A stretch of DNA of 19,321 nt from Rodentolepis nana (taxonomy: Eukaryota; Platyhelminthes; Cestoda; Cyclophyllidea; Hymenolepididae), in NCBI GenBank assembly GCA_900617975.1, contig UZAE01000709.1:1-19321 (forward strand), in the 5' to 3' direction. A model generated the notes under the pieces. It saw only the letters and a program-made list of their open reading frames with translations, searched no databases and was not told where the DNA came from. Of the stretch, positions 1-11,200 are shown one piece after another. Within the stretch, counting starts at the first letter, position 1. The number at the start of each line of letters is the position of its first letter. The translations under genes were made by a program, and so were the position numbers.

Positions 1-3000
1 GGGGGGGGGGAGGGAGGGGTTGGAAGGAGGACTGTTCTCCGAGAATTTACAGCGTTCATAGAAGCACGCCTGCGTGTTTGGTGTCTTAAAGCTCCCGTTG
101 CTACGCTAGCGTCACACGGCTTGATAGATAATCACACTGAATCACTGGCAAATATTCATTATTATGCACCGCATGGTGAATGGACATTCAAAAAGCTGCG
201 TCTGGCCAAATTAAATCGATAATTGATTTACTACCTTGTTATACCTATACAATATCTCTAGACCCCTATTACCATACCCTCACCATATACTATTAGTTCT
301 CGGTCCCCTTTCGAGCCTTTGGTTTAAAATTAGTAAAGATGAGAAAGTCAACATTCGAGACTGGTTTTCCTTTTCCATTAATAAACTAGATCCCCTCCTA
401 AAATAGACCAAACATTATTAATTAGCATATTAAATGCCAGCAAGACATTTGTACACGCTTTGTCGTAATATTTGGATTTCTGAAGTTTCAATTGGGTTTA
501 GCTTTTTACCGCATATTATAAGGCGGAAGATAATTTCACTTCACATGTTCCCACAATTCAATTTAAATAGAGACTCCTCAACTGTGAAATGCCATCAATT
601 TACCTTGTGTCCCAATATCACTGGAATGCCTATTCGACTTTAGAATGAATGCATACTAAGGCTTTAATCGATAAGTTAGTTTTAACAAAAGTAGAAATGA
701 TATGTCATGAAGAGATCTTAAGTGACGAAAAAGGCAGCTTTCGTTGTGTCACTCACATTTAAGACCGGGACTTTCTTATCTCATGCATAAAACATAATCG
801 TGAGATTCATTCCGATCAAACGGAATAATTTATTCAAAGGAGAAATGAGCAGCAGAGAAAACATTAATTAATATCTTTGAGATGTAGATTTGACTTAATT
901 CCAGCAAAGAATTCTGTACAAAATAGCTGCCAGTACTTCATCGCCTTTATGAGATAGCTGATGGAAAAGCGAAGTTCCTCCAAGCTTACTGTGTGTGTAA
1001 ATCCAAACGAGGTAAATATCAAGTAAAAAGGGAATATTGCTGTCTACTTCAATTTCTACTTGTTAATCGACATCTCGAGAGACCATGAAGAGAATTCTAA
1101 CGTTTGGATAAAGATCAACTCCAGTAGAATTGTTCATTTCAAAAGCCGAAATACTTCGGATAGCATATGTTTCTTGTGGGACTAGATGTTTAGAGGGCTA
1201 AAACATGTCTAGAATAAGGAATCGGTTTTACGTGCCCCTCCCCCATTCTTTGAAATTTTTTTATTCACGTATTTGACGGTTAAATTGCTGAACAGACTGA
1301 GGTGCGGCCAGGGTATGAGCATTTGGTCAGAGAAACAATATGGCGTTTGATTGAAGTGACTTTCCCACTGTTTTCCCAATCCACTATGTAACTTGCTCAA
1401 TATGTCAGTGGTTAGATGCGATGTTAGAACAACACCCCCCCCCCCTCCCTTTAATACTCAAACTCCGTTCCATATCACGCCCCTTTGTTCATTAGGTGGG
1501 ATTTCGCACGATCCCACTCAATGCAGTTTCCTGATTGTTGGTGTTCAAAATAAATAAAAAAGTTCTCAACTCCTTTAGTCATTTCATTAAAAGAGAAAAA
1601 TATGGTTTTGGCAGGGGGATGGGTGACTTACAAGTGAAAGAACATATGATGGGTGAAAAGTGGGATTTGGAGATTTCTTAATAGCTAAATTGTGCCACTA
1701 CCTGCTAACAATATTTATACCTTATGTCTCTATAGAAAAGGGCACACAAAAGGGGCGCTATTAGTCTCAGTTTATAGGTATATGGCCTTTGACCCACAGT
1801 AGGATGTTTATTGTAAATGAGTATTAACAATCTTTGAAGACACGGAGCAAATCACGGAACTCTTGTCTACTTCCAATATAATCCCGTGAATGTGGAACTG
1901 AATTAGACTGTTAGTATTTTGATCAAAGGAACCAAGCATTTTGATATAGTATGAATTATCATAAAAATAAGTGCTCAATGGGAACCAAATGTCGTAAATA
2001 TGTAAAATGAACAGCCTCTATTGAAATAAGATTCCTATTAACAACTATCTATTCTATTTCTACCTGATCAATTTCCTTTTACCCGTTTCGAACTATTGTT
2101 CTGTGGATAGCTTGTACTTACCATCCTACAGTGGCGTACCAAAATTCTAAATATCTCTCGGTTGCATAAACCTTTAGGAACATTTTTGATTTAACAGAGC
2201 TTACGGAGCCATTCAAAGCAAACATTTTAGCTATCTCAACTCTACTGAACTAAAATTTCAATCTGACGAATAGTATCAAAGTGCAGTTTGCCCTCTCAAC
2301 ATTTTCACCTCCAAACAGAACGAAAATAAAGCCACGACGATCATTGAGCATCACAAACATGCAATTGATGCAATGCAGAAGACGAATCTCTAATATTGAT
2401 TTTTGGAGCATGAACTACCCAATTATCAAATATTTTACAACCTGAGTTCAAAATCAAATGAACTAAGATCTCTATTGTTATGAACCCCGACTATTGATCA
2501 CTTATTGAACTTTCCGTTAACCATATCAGTTACTTCCCACACTTAAAGGCTGGAAATTGTTGCATTATGCAAATAGCACTAATAGCTTAATAGGCAAATA
2601 ATAAATATTATCGATCGAACGCACACTTCTGGGTCTCCAGCAATTTACACCAGTTCATACAGATACATACTCGTCGACTAGTTTTGTAGTTCAAGTAAAT
2701 GTAAATACAATGCATTTTCAAAGCATTTTGCTAAACAGAATTTTCACATCTGGCATAATCATCACTTACGACTCCCAATATTCTTATTTTCTACCTTCAT
2801 CGCCGGAATTTCGATTTCATGTGAAGACTAGAAAATATATTTGATGCTGATCCTCAAGACAAGTCATAATTGGAAGGTCAGATGGCATTGACAATGTGGC
2901 CATCAAATTGTAGTTAGTAAGCAGACAATAATGAAATTCATATTACATAAATCAAACAAGTACGTGAATTTAAATGTAATTTTTTCTATCAATTTACTTA

Positions 3001-3170
3001 AATGGGGATATTGAAGAAATTATTCATATTTTAGGACATCAGTGGTTTTAGAATATTAAGTTCCATACTTAAGAAATAACAAGCTCAATGAGAGAATCGG
3101 TTATTAGCTAGTTAACTCGCTTCACTAACTGTCAAAATGATTTCAAATTGTTATATTATATTTGAGCTAT
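1..3170. other. Non-coding flank, no gene supported
   Basis: I find no exon series here that I would defend. Open frames are short (the longest is about 70 codons), lack similarity I recognise, and do not join through good splice sites. I looked specifically on the minus strand for kinase C-lobe signatures that might continue the receptor gene to the right (HRD, DFG, and the MAPE of the activation segment) and found none. Notable composition: a run of ten G at 1-10 followed by further G-rich sequence to about 29, and an uninterrupted C run at 1435-1445. The rest is AT-rich and has no obvious repeat structure. Confidence 0.6.
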
Positions 3171-4612
3171 TTAAAAAGCTAAAATGAGCTTCCCATCTAA
3201 AAATACAGAGAAACAAACAATTACCTGTATGTAGAAACGTAACCCCATTCACAATACCTCTGATAACACACAGGGCAAAGTGGGAAGATGACCTAATTGA
3301 AGAAGGCAATCCCATTTGAGAATTTTGAAGAAGGATATTCGTAAAAGATCCCCAAGGGTGATACTCTTCAACTGTGAATGCGCAGATAGTATTGGGTGAA
3401 AACCAGGTAGATGATAAAGGTCTATTTTCAGAATAAGAACGCCGTAGTTCGCTGAGCAAACACACGTCAGCTGCTGTGATGCCACTGAGATTAGAATGTC
3501 GGAGAACACATCGTTCATGGATACCCACTAGACGCTTCCATAACATCAAAGAACGAGATGAATTTGCTGGAGGTAGGAGTCGTAGATTAATTGGCTCTTC
3601 TTCATATATAGCTGAAGAATGAAAAAAAATAATGGTAAATAATTCAAATCTCCATAGCATCTTACGATAAACACATATTTTCATTATACTGACCTGTAAA
3701 ATTAAGTGAATGGTGATTTTCTGATAAAAACTTTACATTCTCAAGTTTATGAATCAAGATTCTTCCTTGCTGCACTTTACTACGAGCGATTTGCGAGGAA
3801 GAAAAAGATTGGCTGTCTTGCAAGTTTGTCGACCTAGTTGATGCTACAGAAGAAGGGTCTATGGACACTTTTGATTGAACTGAAGTAAAGCAGAATTTCC
3901 ACTTTCTGTATTTCTTCGGAAAGGAAATGGGGAGAGTACATTTTGTTAGGAGAAAAATAGCAATTATTCCAATCATAATTACAGAGGGAACAAAAATCGA
4001 TAGAATCTGAAAGCCGTTAAGTTGATTATGAGGGGAATTTTGGTCGGAAAATTTATGAAAGTTATCTGGTATTGAATTTGATCCATTCCTAATAAGAATC
4101 TCTGGCCCAAAAGAAGAGTTAATCTTCCAGTTCTTGGGTACATTAAAGTCCAATTCATGCTGATAAGATGTTTGGCCCTGAGGATTTTCGGATCTTTTAA
4201 TTAACGAAAAAGCGTTGGATTGAGCCGAGTCGTTCATTTTAAGATCAGCGTTGCAGGCATTTCTATTTTTACAGCAAGAAAAAAGCTTATTTGTTCGACT
4301 ACGCGTGTCATCCATATTGCACATAAGTAATAGAAATGGAGAAAAATGTAAACAACCATATTTATGCACGGCATTCTTCTGAGTTGCAGTAATTTCCTCT
4401 GAAGCCTTTGGAAGAACTGGGAATAATTGGTGCTTGTTCTTAGAAATGGGTTGACTTATTGTAGCTTCGTAGTATGATTTATAACAGAATCCTCGTTTTA
4501 CCGCAATACAAAAGCCAACTTCCGGAGGAAGATTAAAAATAATATTCAAAGTATGGTTATAAATGCAATTAGGATTATCATTGCAAACGCATACTAAATT
4601 TTCGGTGACCAT
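3171..4612 (-). CDS. TGF-beta superfamily receptor, type-I-like, with degenerate kinase N-lobe (5' end incomplete)
   Basis: Proposed exons on the minus strand are 4612-3694, 3611-3225 and, less surely, 3196-3171 (443 codons plus stop). Seen: an ectodomain with ten cysteines (residues 8, 10, 16, 35, 43, 87, 98, 113, 114, 120), starting CVC and ending CCKNRNACN, the CC-x5-CN close of activin/BMP receptor ectodomains. A hydrophobic span at about 202-222 is followed by a basic stop-transfer segment. The cytoplasmic part aligns with the type I receptor N-lobe: W331, R333 and the motif VLRHSNLSGITAAD match the conserved W..R..VMLRHENILGFIAAD block, and an EYHPWGS segment matches the hinge. Odd: no TTSGSGSG GS box, no glycine loop, the VAVK lysine is Arg317 and the alpha-C glutamate is Leu334. 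Inference: a catalytically dead receptor, perhaps a decoy or co-receptor. No signal peptide is encoded in this first exon, so an upstream exon is expected; the true acceptor may be near 4594. A type II identity is possible but less well matched. Confidence 0.75.
3197..3224 (-). other. Candidate 28-nt micro-intron in the receptor gene
   Basis: On the minus strand a GTAATT donor follows ACATACAG, and after a T-rich stretch TATTTTTAG closes 28 nt later. Phase 1 is kept, giving LHT-DGKLILAF-stop, which lines up with the LH...GKPAIAH segment that precedes the HRD motif in type I receptors. It is shorter than the 34-39 nt micro-introns in the neighbouring gene, so it may be below the splicing limit. 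The alternatives are read-through to a stop at 3151, or use of the same donor with an acceptor further left. Confidence 0.4.
3612..3693 (-). other. Receptor intron 1 (82 nt)
   Basis: Read on the minus strand, the donor is ACAG/GTCAGT and the acceptor is a pyrimidine run ending TTCTTCAG. It is a phase 1 intron. Joining restores an alanine codon and carries the frame directly into the beta-3 strand of the kinase-like domain. Without splicing the first exon hits a TAA 16 codons later (3662). Confidence 0.8.
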
Positions 4613-5991
4613 AATGAGTTATATCGGGTATTCGTTCGCATATAATATCGCGCACTTAGACCTTGAGGAAAAAATTTTCTGTGAACGTTTGCAAGAAAGA
4701 AAGTGTGATAAGTCATGAAGAAATAAGTATAGAAATATAAATTAAATATATATAAAGATCAAAATAATTTTTTCTTACTTTATTTATTCTTGGCAATTAT
4801 TAGAATGACCAACTTATTAGTCTTATAGCCTTTTAAATTAACTAATGCCTGAAGTAAATACGTGTCTTGTCCTATCCGCACTTCGTATTACCCACAAAAT
4901 CACAATTGATATATTAAATTTTTAACTATTTTCAGTGAGGCCGGAAAAGTAAATTCAGCAGACCTATTCATCAAGGTTCGTCAGCGGTAAATGTTACAGT
5001 GCTCATTAATTAGAAGATGACTTTGAAATGTCGAGTTTCACTAATTCATAGACGGAATGAGCTGTGTACGTGTAAAAATGAAACTTAGAATTAATTTGAG
5101 AATGTGACGTGTGAGTGTAAGGGCTACTTGAATATTAAAGAGGCTTAAAAAAATGCTTAAAATGGGAGTCAAGAAGAATTATAAAAGGGGTGCTATTATG
5201 CTGGTAATAACCCTCGTGATGTCCCAAAGCATTTTTGCAATAAGAAAATAAAAAATCAAGTGTCGTATTTCAAGAATTTCCATTATAATTATTCTTTATA
5301 AACAATGTTAAGTTGAAATTACTTATCTGAATCAAGCTTTCAATTTATCACGTAGCTTAATTTCAGTATGCTTAACAGGTCATCAAGGGTGGCTGAAATT
5401 GAGAATGTTACATTAGAGAATTTTAAGATACACTAAAGGAAATCGTAAAAAATAATAGACCAATGTCTTTTCATACAAAGCGGGAATCTGAAACTTAATA
5501 ATCCAACAATTTAAAAAATATGTTATTAACAAGATCGTAGGCCTTTAAATAGGGGTAAATGTTTACAAAACATGTAACAGCCAGATCGGGAATAAAAATT
5601 TTAAGTTTGTATGTATACTAATCGCATATAAGTCTCCCATTACGACATTTACATAATAGCTTGTAGCATATGTGCACCAAACTCCAAAATACTCAAAGAG
5701 TATTTAGCACCAGTCGATTTTATGTAAACCACTCAGAAGATGTTAAGATAGATCCAACCTTGAAAATAAGCAAAAAAATTAATTTGACTTAATAAATATA
5801 ATTGTATTGCGTATTTCGATAGAAACAAAATTTTTTGATTCAAAAAATACATAAATTATAGAATTTTGGGGAGCATTAAAATTACGTGATTTGGAAAACT
5901 ACTTCAACTGCCTTGGTACAAATATCTTTTGAACTCATTGGGCCAACTTTCGCTACTTTATCTGCCTGTAATTTTGAAACGGGGTGGAGTG
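4613..5991. promoter_or_regulatory. Divergent intergenic region between receptor and Nup358 genes
   Basis: This is 1379 nt between two genes that face away from each other, so it should hold both promoters and any 5' untranslated or signal-peptide exon of the receptor. It is AT-rich. A TATATATAAAG stretch lies near 4747-4757, about 140 nt from the receptor's first ATG, but it is one of many AT runs and I do not assign it as a TATA box. A TAA lies in frame three codons ahead of the receptor ATG. For the nucleoporin, the frame upstream of the ATG at 5992 is open back to a TGA at 5887 without another ATG, which supports 5992 as the start. Confidence 0.4.
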
Positions 5992-8232
5992 ATGTTTTCG
6001 AATAAGAGCCAGATTAGCAGGCATATGAAAGCAAGTTCGCCAAATATTTCCAATGCACCTGAGGTAAATATCAGGAATTTTTTATATGGATTTGTAGAAA
6101 AGCGCTAATGCTTTTACGAAGTCGAGTTCCGCAACTGGCGAGAAGCAGCACGTAGGAAGCTATGAGCCTTCAGAAAGTGTAAGCTTTGTAGACGTATGTA
6201 TATGCTTTTTTAGTCACTGGCAGCTATTGGGGAGCGTATTGTTCGTCTCCGAAAACTAATATCAGACGAAGATTATGGAAAAGCGTTTTCTCTGTGTGTT
6301 GGAACCATTAATGAATTTGTATGTATTGATCGAGCATCGTGGTACAATGCTGTACTGGATCTAGTGTCGGTAGGTTAACTATCTTTCTCATTTTTTGTCT
6401 CTTTAGAATGTCCCGACATCATTTAGTTCGTGTTCTTGGTACCAAGATATTTATACCCTGAAGGCGTTTACACTCGCCGAAATTCTTCGTCTTAGAGCTC
6501 ATACAGCTTGTTTATCCGATTTTCTCTCAATACTAGCTCAAGTTGATGCATTTATCGTGAAAGCAACACATCCATCCCAATCTCACAATTCTGATTTTAT
6601 AAATGAAATGAAACTTCGTTTATTTTTCTATCTCTCAGTGTACATTCAAAGAGCTGTTAAACGGGTAATTTTTCTAGTATTCCTCACTTGCCACCTCTTT
6701 TAGAAACGGATCAATGTGGATGCAGATGCAATGGTTTCGGACTGTCTATCTCTAGCAATTTGTCTTAATTGTGACAGAATTGTTGCTGAAAACCCACTTT
6801 CAACATCTGTGTGGGAACATTTATATACCAGTGGTTTATCGCTAAAACTCCAATCCGCCATTCTGGTTGAGAGATCTAGTGCAAGCAAATCAGACTGGGA
6901 GAAGTCTTTAAAGGACATCCTTCATCAAGACAATCTTTCTCAAATCAACAAACTTGAGTTTGAATATCTTTACGGACTAACTGAACCCGTCAGTCGGCAA
7001 AAGTTGTCGGCTCAAAGTGTTGACCAAATTTACCACGATTTGCTTAAATATCGGCCCGTGGATTTGAGTACCATTTTGTGGTATATTCTCTGTTCCCCAT
7101 GTATGGATAAAGACGTTAAATCAGACTATGATTTGGCCCTTCCTTCCTCTCGAATTAATCTCATTGTTGACAGTAAGTTCTTTTAAATATCCTACTTAAC
7201 TTTTTGTACCAGTTATAACACTAATTCCGGTTTTCATCTAGCGGTGAATTGCGTTCTTCCTGACGTATCGTTTACCAGTCCTACCAATACAGATATATGT
7301 CAACGGGATGCTTACGTATTTTTACTTGCTCTCTCAGTTTCCTACTTAATTCGCTTTGCGACATCATCTGAATCTAACAGGAGTTCAGGAGAAACGGAAC
7401 CACTATCGTGGCCTAATCAGCCCCTTTGTCTTTTGAGCTCTCGGTTCTTACCTAGTGGTTTACAACGCAAATGTTGGATTGAAATCTGCTCTCGTTCAGC
7501 CAAAGCTAGCCGATTTATTGAACAGCTAAGATTCGCAAAGTCAACACACGAAATACCCTCCCGTTTGGCTCTTCGTGTAGCTAAAGCTATCTCCAGCCTT
7601 GATTTGCCATCTAACGCAGCAGCTCAAATATGGGAGTTTGGTTTGAATTCTTTAATTCCAAACACTGAGTTCAACCGCTTCAGTTCGCCTGTTTTAAAGT
7701 ACGTTTTAATTATTAATGATCGATGTCTTTTAGAATACGAGAAAAAATTCAAGATGAGGTTACTCTATTTACAAATGAACTGAACTCCGATTGGTGGTAC
7801 GGAACTCATGTTGAGAATTTGATCAATGCTGCTGCTAAGGATCAAGTTTGGTTTGTTATAGGCTGGAATTGGCTTGCTTCCCATTGGTTAAAAAATGACC
7901 CTTTGCCTAAAATGCAGACTCTCCTAAATCATGTTAACCGCCTTGGTGATATGAAGATCGTTTTCAATACTGAGACTCTAATTTTAGCTGCAAAACTCAC
8001 AAAAAAGGCACTGGAAGAGAACAGTACTTCTCCTCTTGTTAGGACACTAGTTTCTCTCACTCTGGATACCCTTAATACGGGTCTGATAAATGCCAAGAAA
8101 AACTCACTTCGTGATGAATCGACTGTATGTTTGTGCATATTATTTTTTTATTCATCTTTTAGAAGTCAGTGAAGGAAATTACTGAAGCCATTGAATCTTT
8201 GCAAAGTGCTCCTTGTCTTCAAAACTCACTCG
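5992..8232 (+). CDS. RANBP2 (Nup358): Nup358 exons 1-8: N-terminal TPR-like and helical solenoid domain
   Basis: Residues 1-651. The first residues (NKSQISRHMKASSP) resemble the start of vertebrate RanBP2, with the same spacing of Lys, Arg and Ser. Exon 3 encodes a TPR-like helix pair (residues 71-101: EDYGKAFSLC followed by TINEFV..D..SWYNAVLDL) that matches human TPR1. Exon 4 then aligns with the helical segment that lies more than a hundred residues further on in human. Exon 6 keeps a PLCLLSSRFLPSGLQRKCW block equivalent to a conserved Pro-Leu-Cys-Leu plus Trp region of the solenoid. There are few Lys-rich or low-complexity stretches after residue 52. This domain anchors Nup358 to the pore in known structures. 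Splice junctions here keep phases 0,0,0,0,1,2,0,1. Confidence 0.8.
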
Positions 8233-11200
8233 GTGAGCAGCAGTTCGCGTGTTCACTCGCTGTTTTCTGCTAGGGTTTCCTCTAACTCTCATTTTTGGAT
8301 TGATTGTGGATTGGTAATGTTAGGCTAACGTTTGCCATTTCAAACCACTTCATACTGAACATCAATGGTCACCAGTCCCGTATTTTGCGTCCATTCACTA
8401 ATGTTCAAGGTCCCATATGAAGAAGCGTTATTCTGGGTCGGTATCCTATAGCCACTCTTACTTGAAACACTTTCTATCATTACCCTCGGCCAAAGTAATC
8501 AGTGGTGTTGGCACCGATATCGCCTGTTGTGTGTCAGTTGAATTCAATAAATAGTATCCTTAACAGTACTGATTAAAGTTAATTAAGGACGAAATAATGC
8601 CTTGTCTGTCTGTAAGGAGTTGGAGAATGACCTGAATTGAGAGGATGTGTCTCAAAACTACTTACATATAACTCATTCTATTACTTCTTATGGTGACCAG
8701 TTTAATCAGGACAGCTGGCCACTTACTATCGGTTGTGGGATTGATTTCTAAATCTTTAATTTTGCGGTTACGCAGATTTGCCACTGGGTTATTCTTAAAT
8801 AGAGTTTGTCTTTTCCTAATAAGCAATTGGAGAGTTTCTTCCTATCTACTTACCCCACGAATTATTAAAAGTATGTATTTCTCAGTCAGGGGCACTTTGT
8901 AGATGATCGGCTTGACCCAGCTTACTTTTTTTAATGCTTTGTATGTCGATTATGCTTCCCTATGTGTTTTTCCTTTCCTCATTCTTTTCAAATAAACCAT
9001 TTTATTATTACTCTTATCTTTTGTTGCCAACTTCGCGTCAATTCTTATTCTAACGGCCTTTACTCTTTTTCTATCTGCGCACGCATAGAACAAGAACCTG
9101 TATCCAACTACGAATCAAATCAAAGCATGCCTTCTGGATACGGTGCATACTCTCACGGTCCTCGTTCTAATCCCAATTTTGGATTGATTGGGGCAACGCC
9201 TACTACTGCAGGCCGTACTTCTGGTTTATTCAGTGAAGAAGCCTCCTATCGGTCACCCCGAATTCCTAATAGCTCTCTCGCCAACGCCTCAACTGCTGCT
9301 GTCATTGGCTCACCGGCAACTTTGTGCTCTGATCCTCAAGTTAGTCTATTCATCGTTTCATCTTTTAATACGGTTTTGACTCACATGACTGGGATGCCCA
9401 GACACTAAACTGGTAACCCAAAACTTCCAGGCATCTTAATTGCCTCTCCTAATCAGTCAAAACCCATGTTCAGAAATAAGTACAGTTTGACAAATATTAG
9501 TACGAATCATTTTACGCACCTTTTCTTACTGCCGGTGTAGTGCTATTTTATTGTAATTAGGATCCATCGATAATCAAGATGACAAGACGGAATCTCCCTA
9601 ATGTAGGTGCTTCAGAGGTTGGTTTGCACTCAAATGGATAGTAATAAAACAAGATTAGTTGAATCATCACTTATCGAATTTCTATTCCATTTGAAAGGCT
9701 CGTAAAAGGGTAAATTATAGCGAATTTGTTTTTAATACCTTATTTAGACAAAACTAGTGACACAAATGATGGAGCAATGGATGCCTGCATTTATGGAGTT
9801 CTCAAAAGTGATGTCAGAAACCTCAGTTGAACTGGCGAAGAGTCGCCTACAGAATGAGGAGCTCTCACGTATGCTTAAGGACACGCGGAGTCAATTGGAC
9901 AATGTAATTGCTGAACAGCAAAAGCAGCAGCAGCAGCGGCTTCCTATCTCAAGTCCTGTAAGCAAGCCAGAACAGTCTGCGCCATCACTTGAAGATTGGA
10001 AAGCTCTGAAAGAGTCTCTAAATGAAGTCACGGCCACTTTGAAGGACTTTAGACGGTGGTTGCCAAATGCCTTTCCACCACTTCCTCCCCCACCACAACC
10101 TCTCTTCCTTCATCCACCTCCACCAATTCCCGCAACTCAGAGTGTTCCTCAGCCGGCTGATATGTTTAATATGCTGGAGAGTCAGAAAGCTCAAATGGCT
10201 TTAGGTCAGCTGTTACAACAACAACAGAGACAAATGCAGCAACACGTTACCCCGGCTAGTGTTCCGTCGGGTATGTTACCACAACCTTCATATGGTGAGT
10301 TTAAGTAGTCTTGTTAGTAGTACCTTTGGTGTTTATTGTTAGGTGTCCATATCCTTGTTACCTAGGTATGCGCGTGCCTTCTATTTTAGCTTAGTAGTGA
10401 TTATTTTTGCGCCAAGAAGACAAACTCTTTAATTCTCTTTCAAAATTAATGTTGGAGTTGTTAACTATGGAGTTCGTTTCGACCTCCTCTTTGAAGCTAA
10501 TTATGGTTACATAAAGCTAGATTCTAAGAAGTTGCAGTATACACTGCGTGAGGTGTTATTAGTTCGTTGGGTACTATGCAAGCTCAATTTTGTCGTTAAT
10601 TTTCGTATTGTAAACCCCCCCGCCTACTGCTCACGCTGTATTACTTTGTTGAGTCAATGCACTTTCTTGCAACTATGAGGAAACAGTTTAATTAGCATTA
10701 ATTTGGGGAAGATGAAAGATATATTAAGTGAATTTATTAGTTCACCATTTAGTTTCATTTTTTCCCCAAAAGTGGTGGTGGTGGTAGTAGTAAAAAGGTA
10801 TTTCATCTTATTAAGTAGGTTGCACAATCTTAGCCTATCAGAGCTAGGTTGCTAAAACTTTGTGCCATTATTTACGCCTACCTTCATCAATGCCTCCAAC
10901 CATATTTCATTAGAATGGGTGTGTGTGTGTGTGTGCACACGTGAATTAGAAGTGATTAATAAAAAATTGTCGACAATCTCTTAAACTCTGATTGTTCTGG
11001 ATTGTTTAACGAAAAATCCGTTTCCCCTTGTTCGACTACAACTTCATCTCACAGTCATGATGACATCTATGTTGTGTGAATCTATTCAGAACCATTTTCT
11101 TTTCTATTTTTTTGTCTTGCCACTTATATAGGAAGGTTGATGATATCTTACAGCTCATAGTCAACCGATGTGTTGTGGTTATTCTCGCCACTGTTAAAAT

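Noticed and set aside
434..643. A 69-codon plus-strand frame
   Set aside because: No similarity, no splice context and random-looking composition.
1209..1400. A 63-codon minus-strand frame left of the receptor gene, considered as a kinase C-lobe exon
   Set aside because: No HRD, DFG or other kinase motif, composition is unremarkable, and it does not match the expected phase 1 exon.
2192..2220. On the minus strand, ATGGCTCC followed by GTAAGC, resembling the MAP(E) of a kinase activation segment at a donor site
   Set aside because: A TGA directly precedes the ATG in that frame, where the motif needs Tyr or Phe, and no neighbouring kinase sequence is present.
10771..10940. GTG/GTA and (GT)8 repeats in intron 10, considered as a regulatory or CRISPR-like array
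   Set aside because: They are ordinary microsatellites without spacers or flanking structure.
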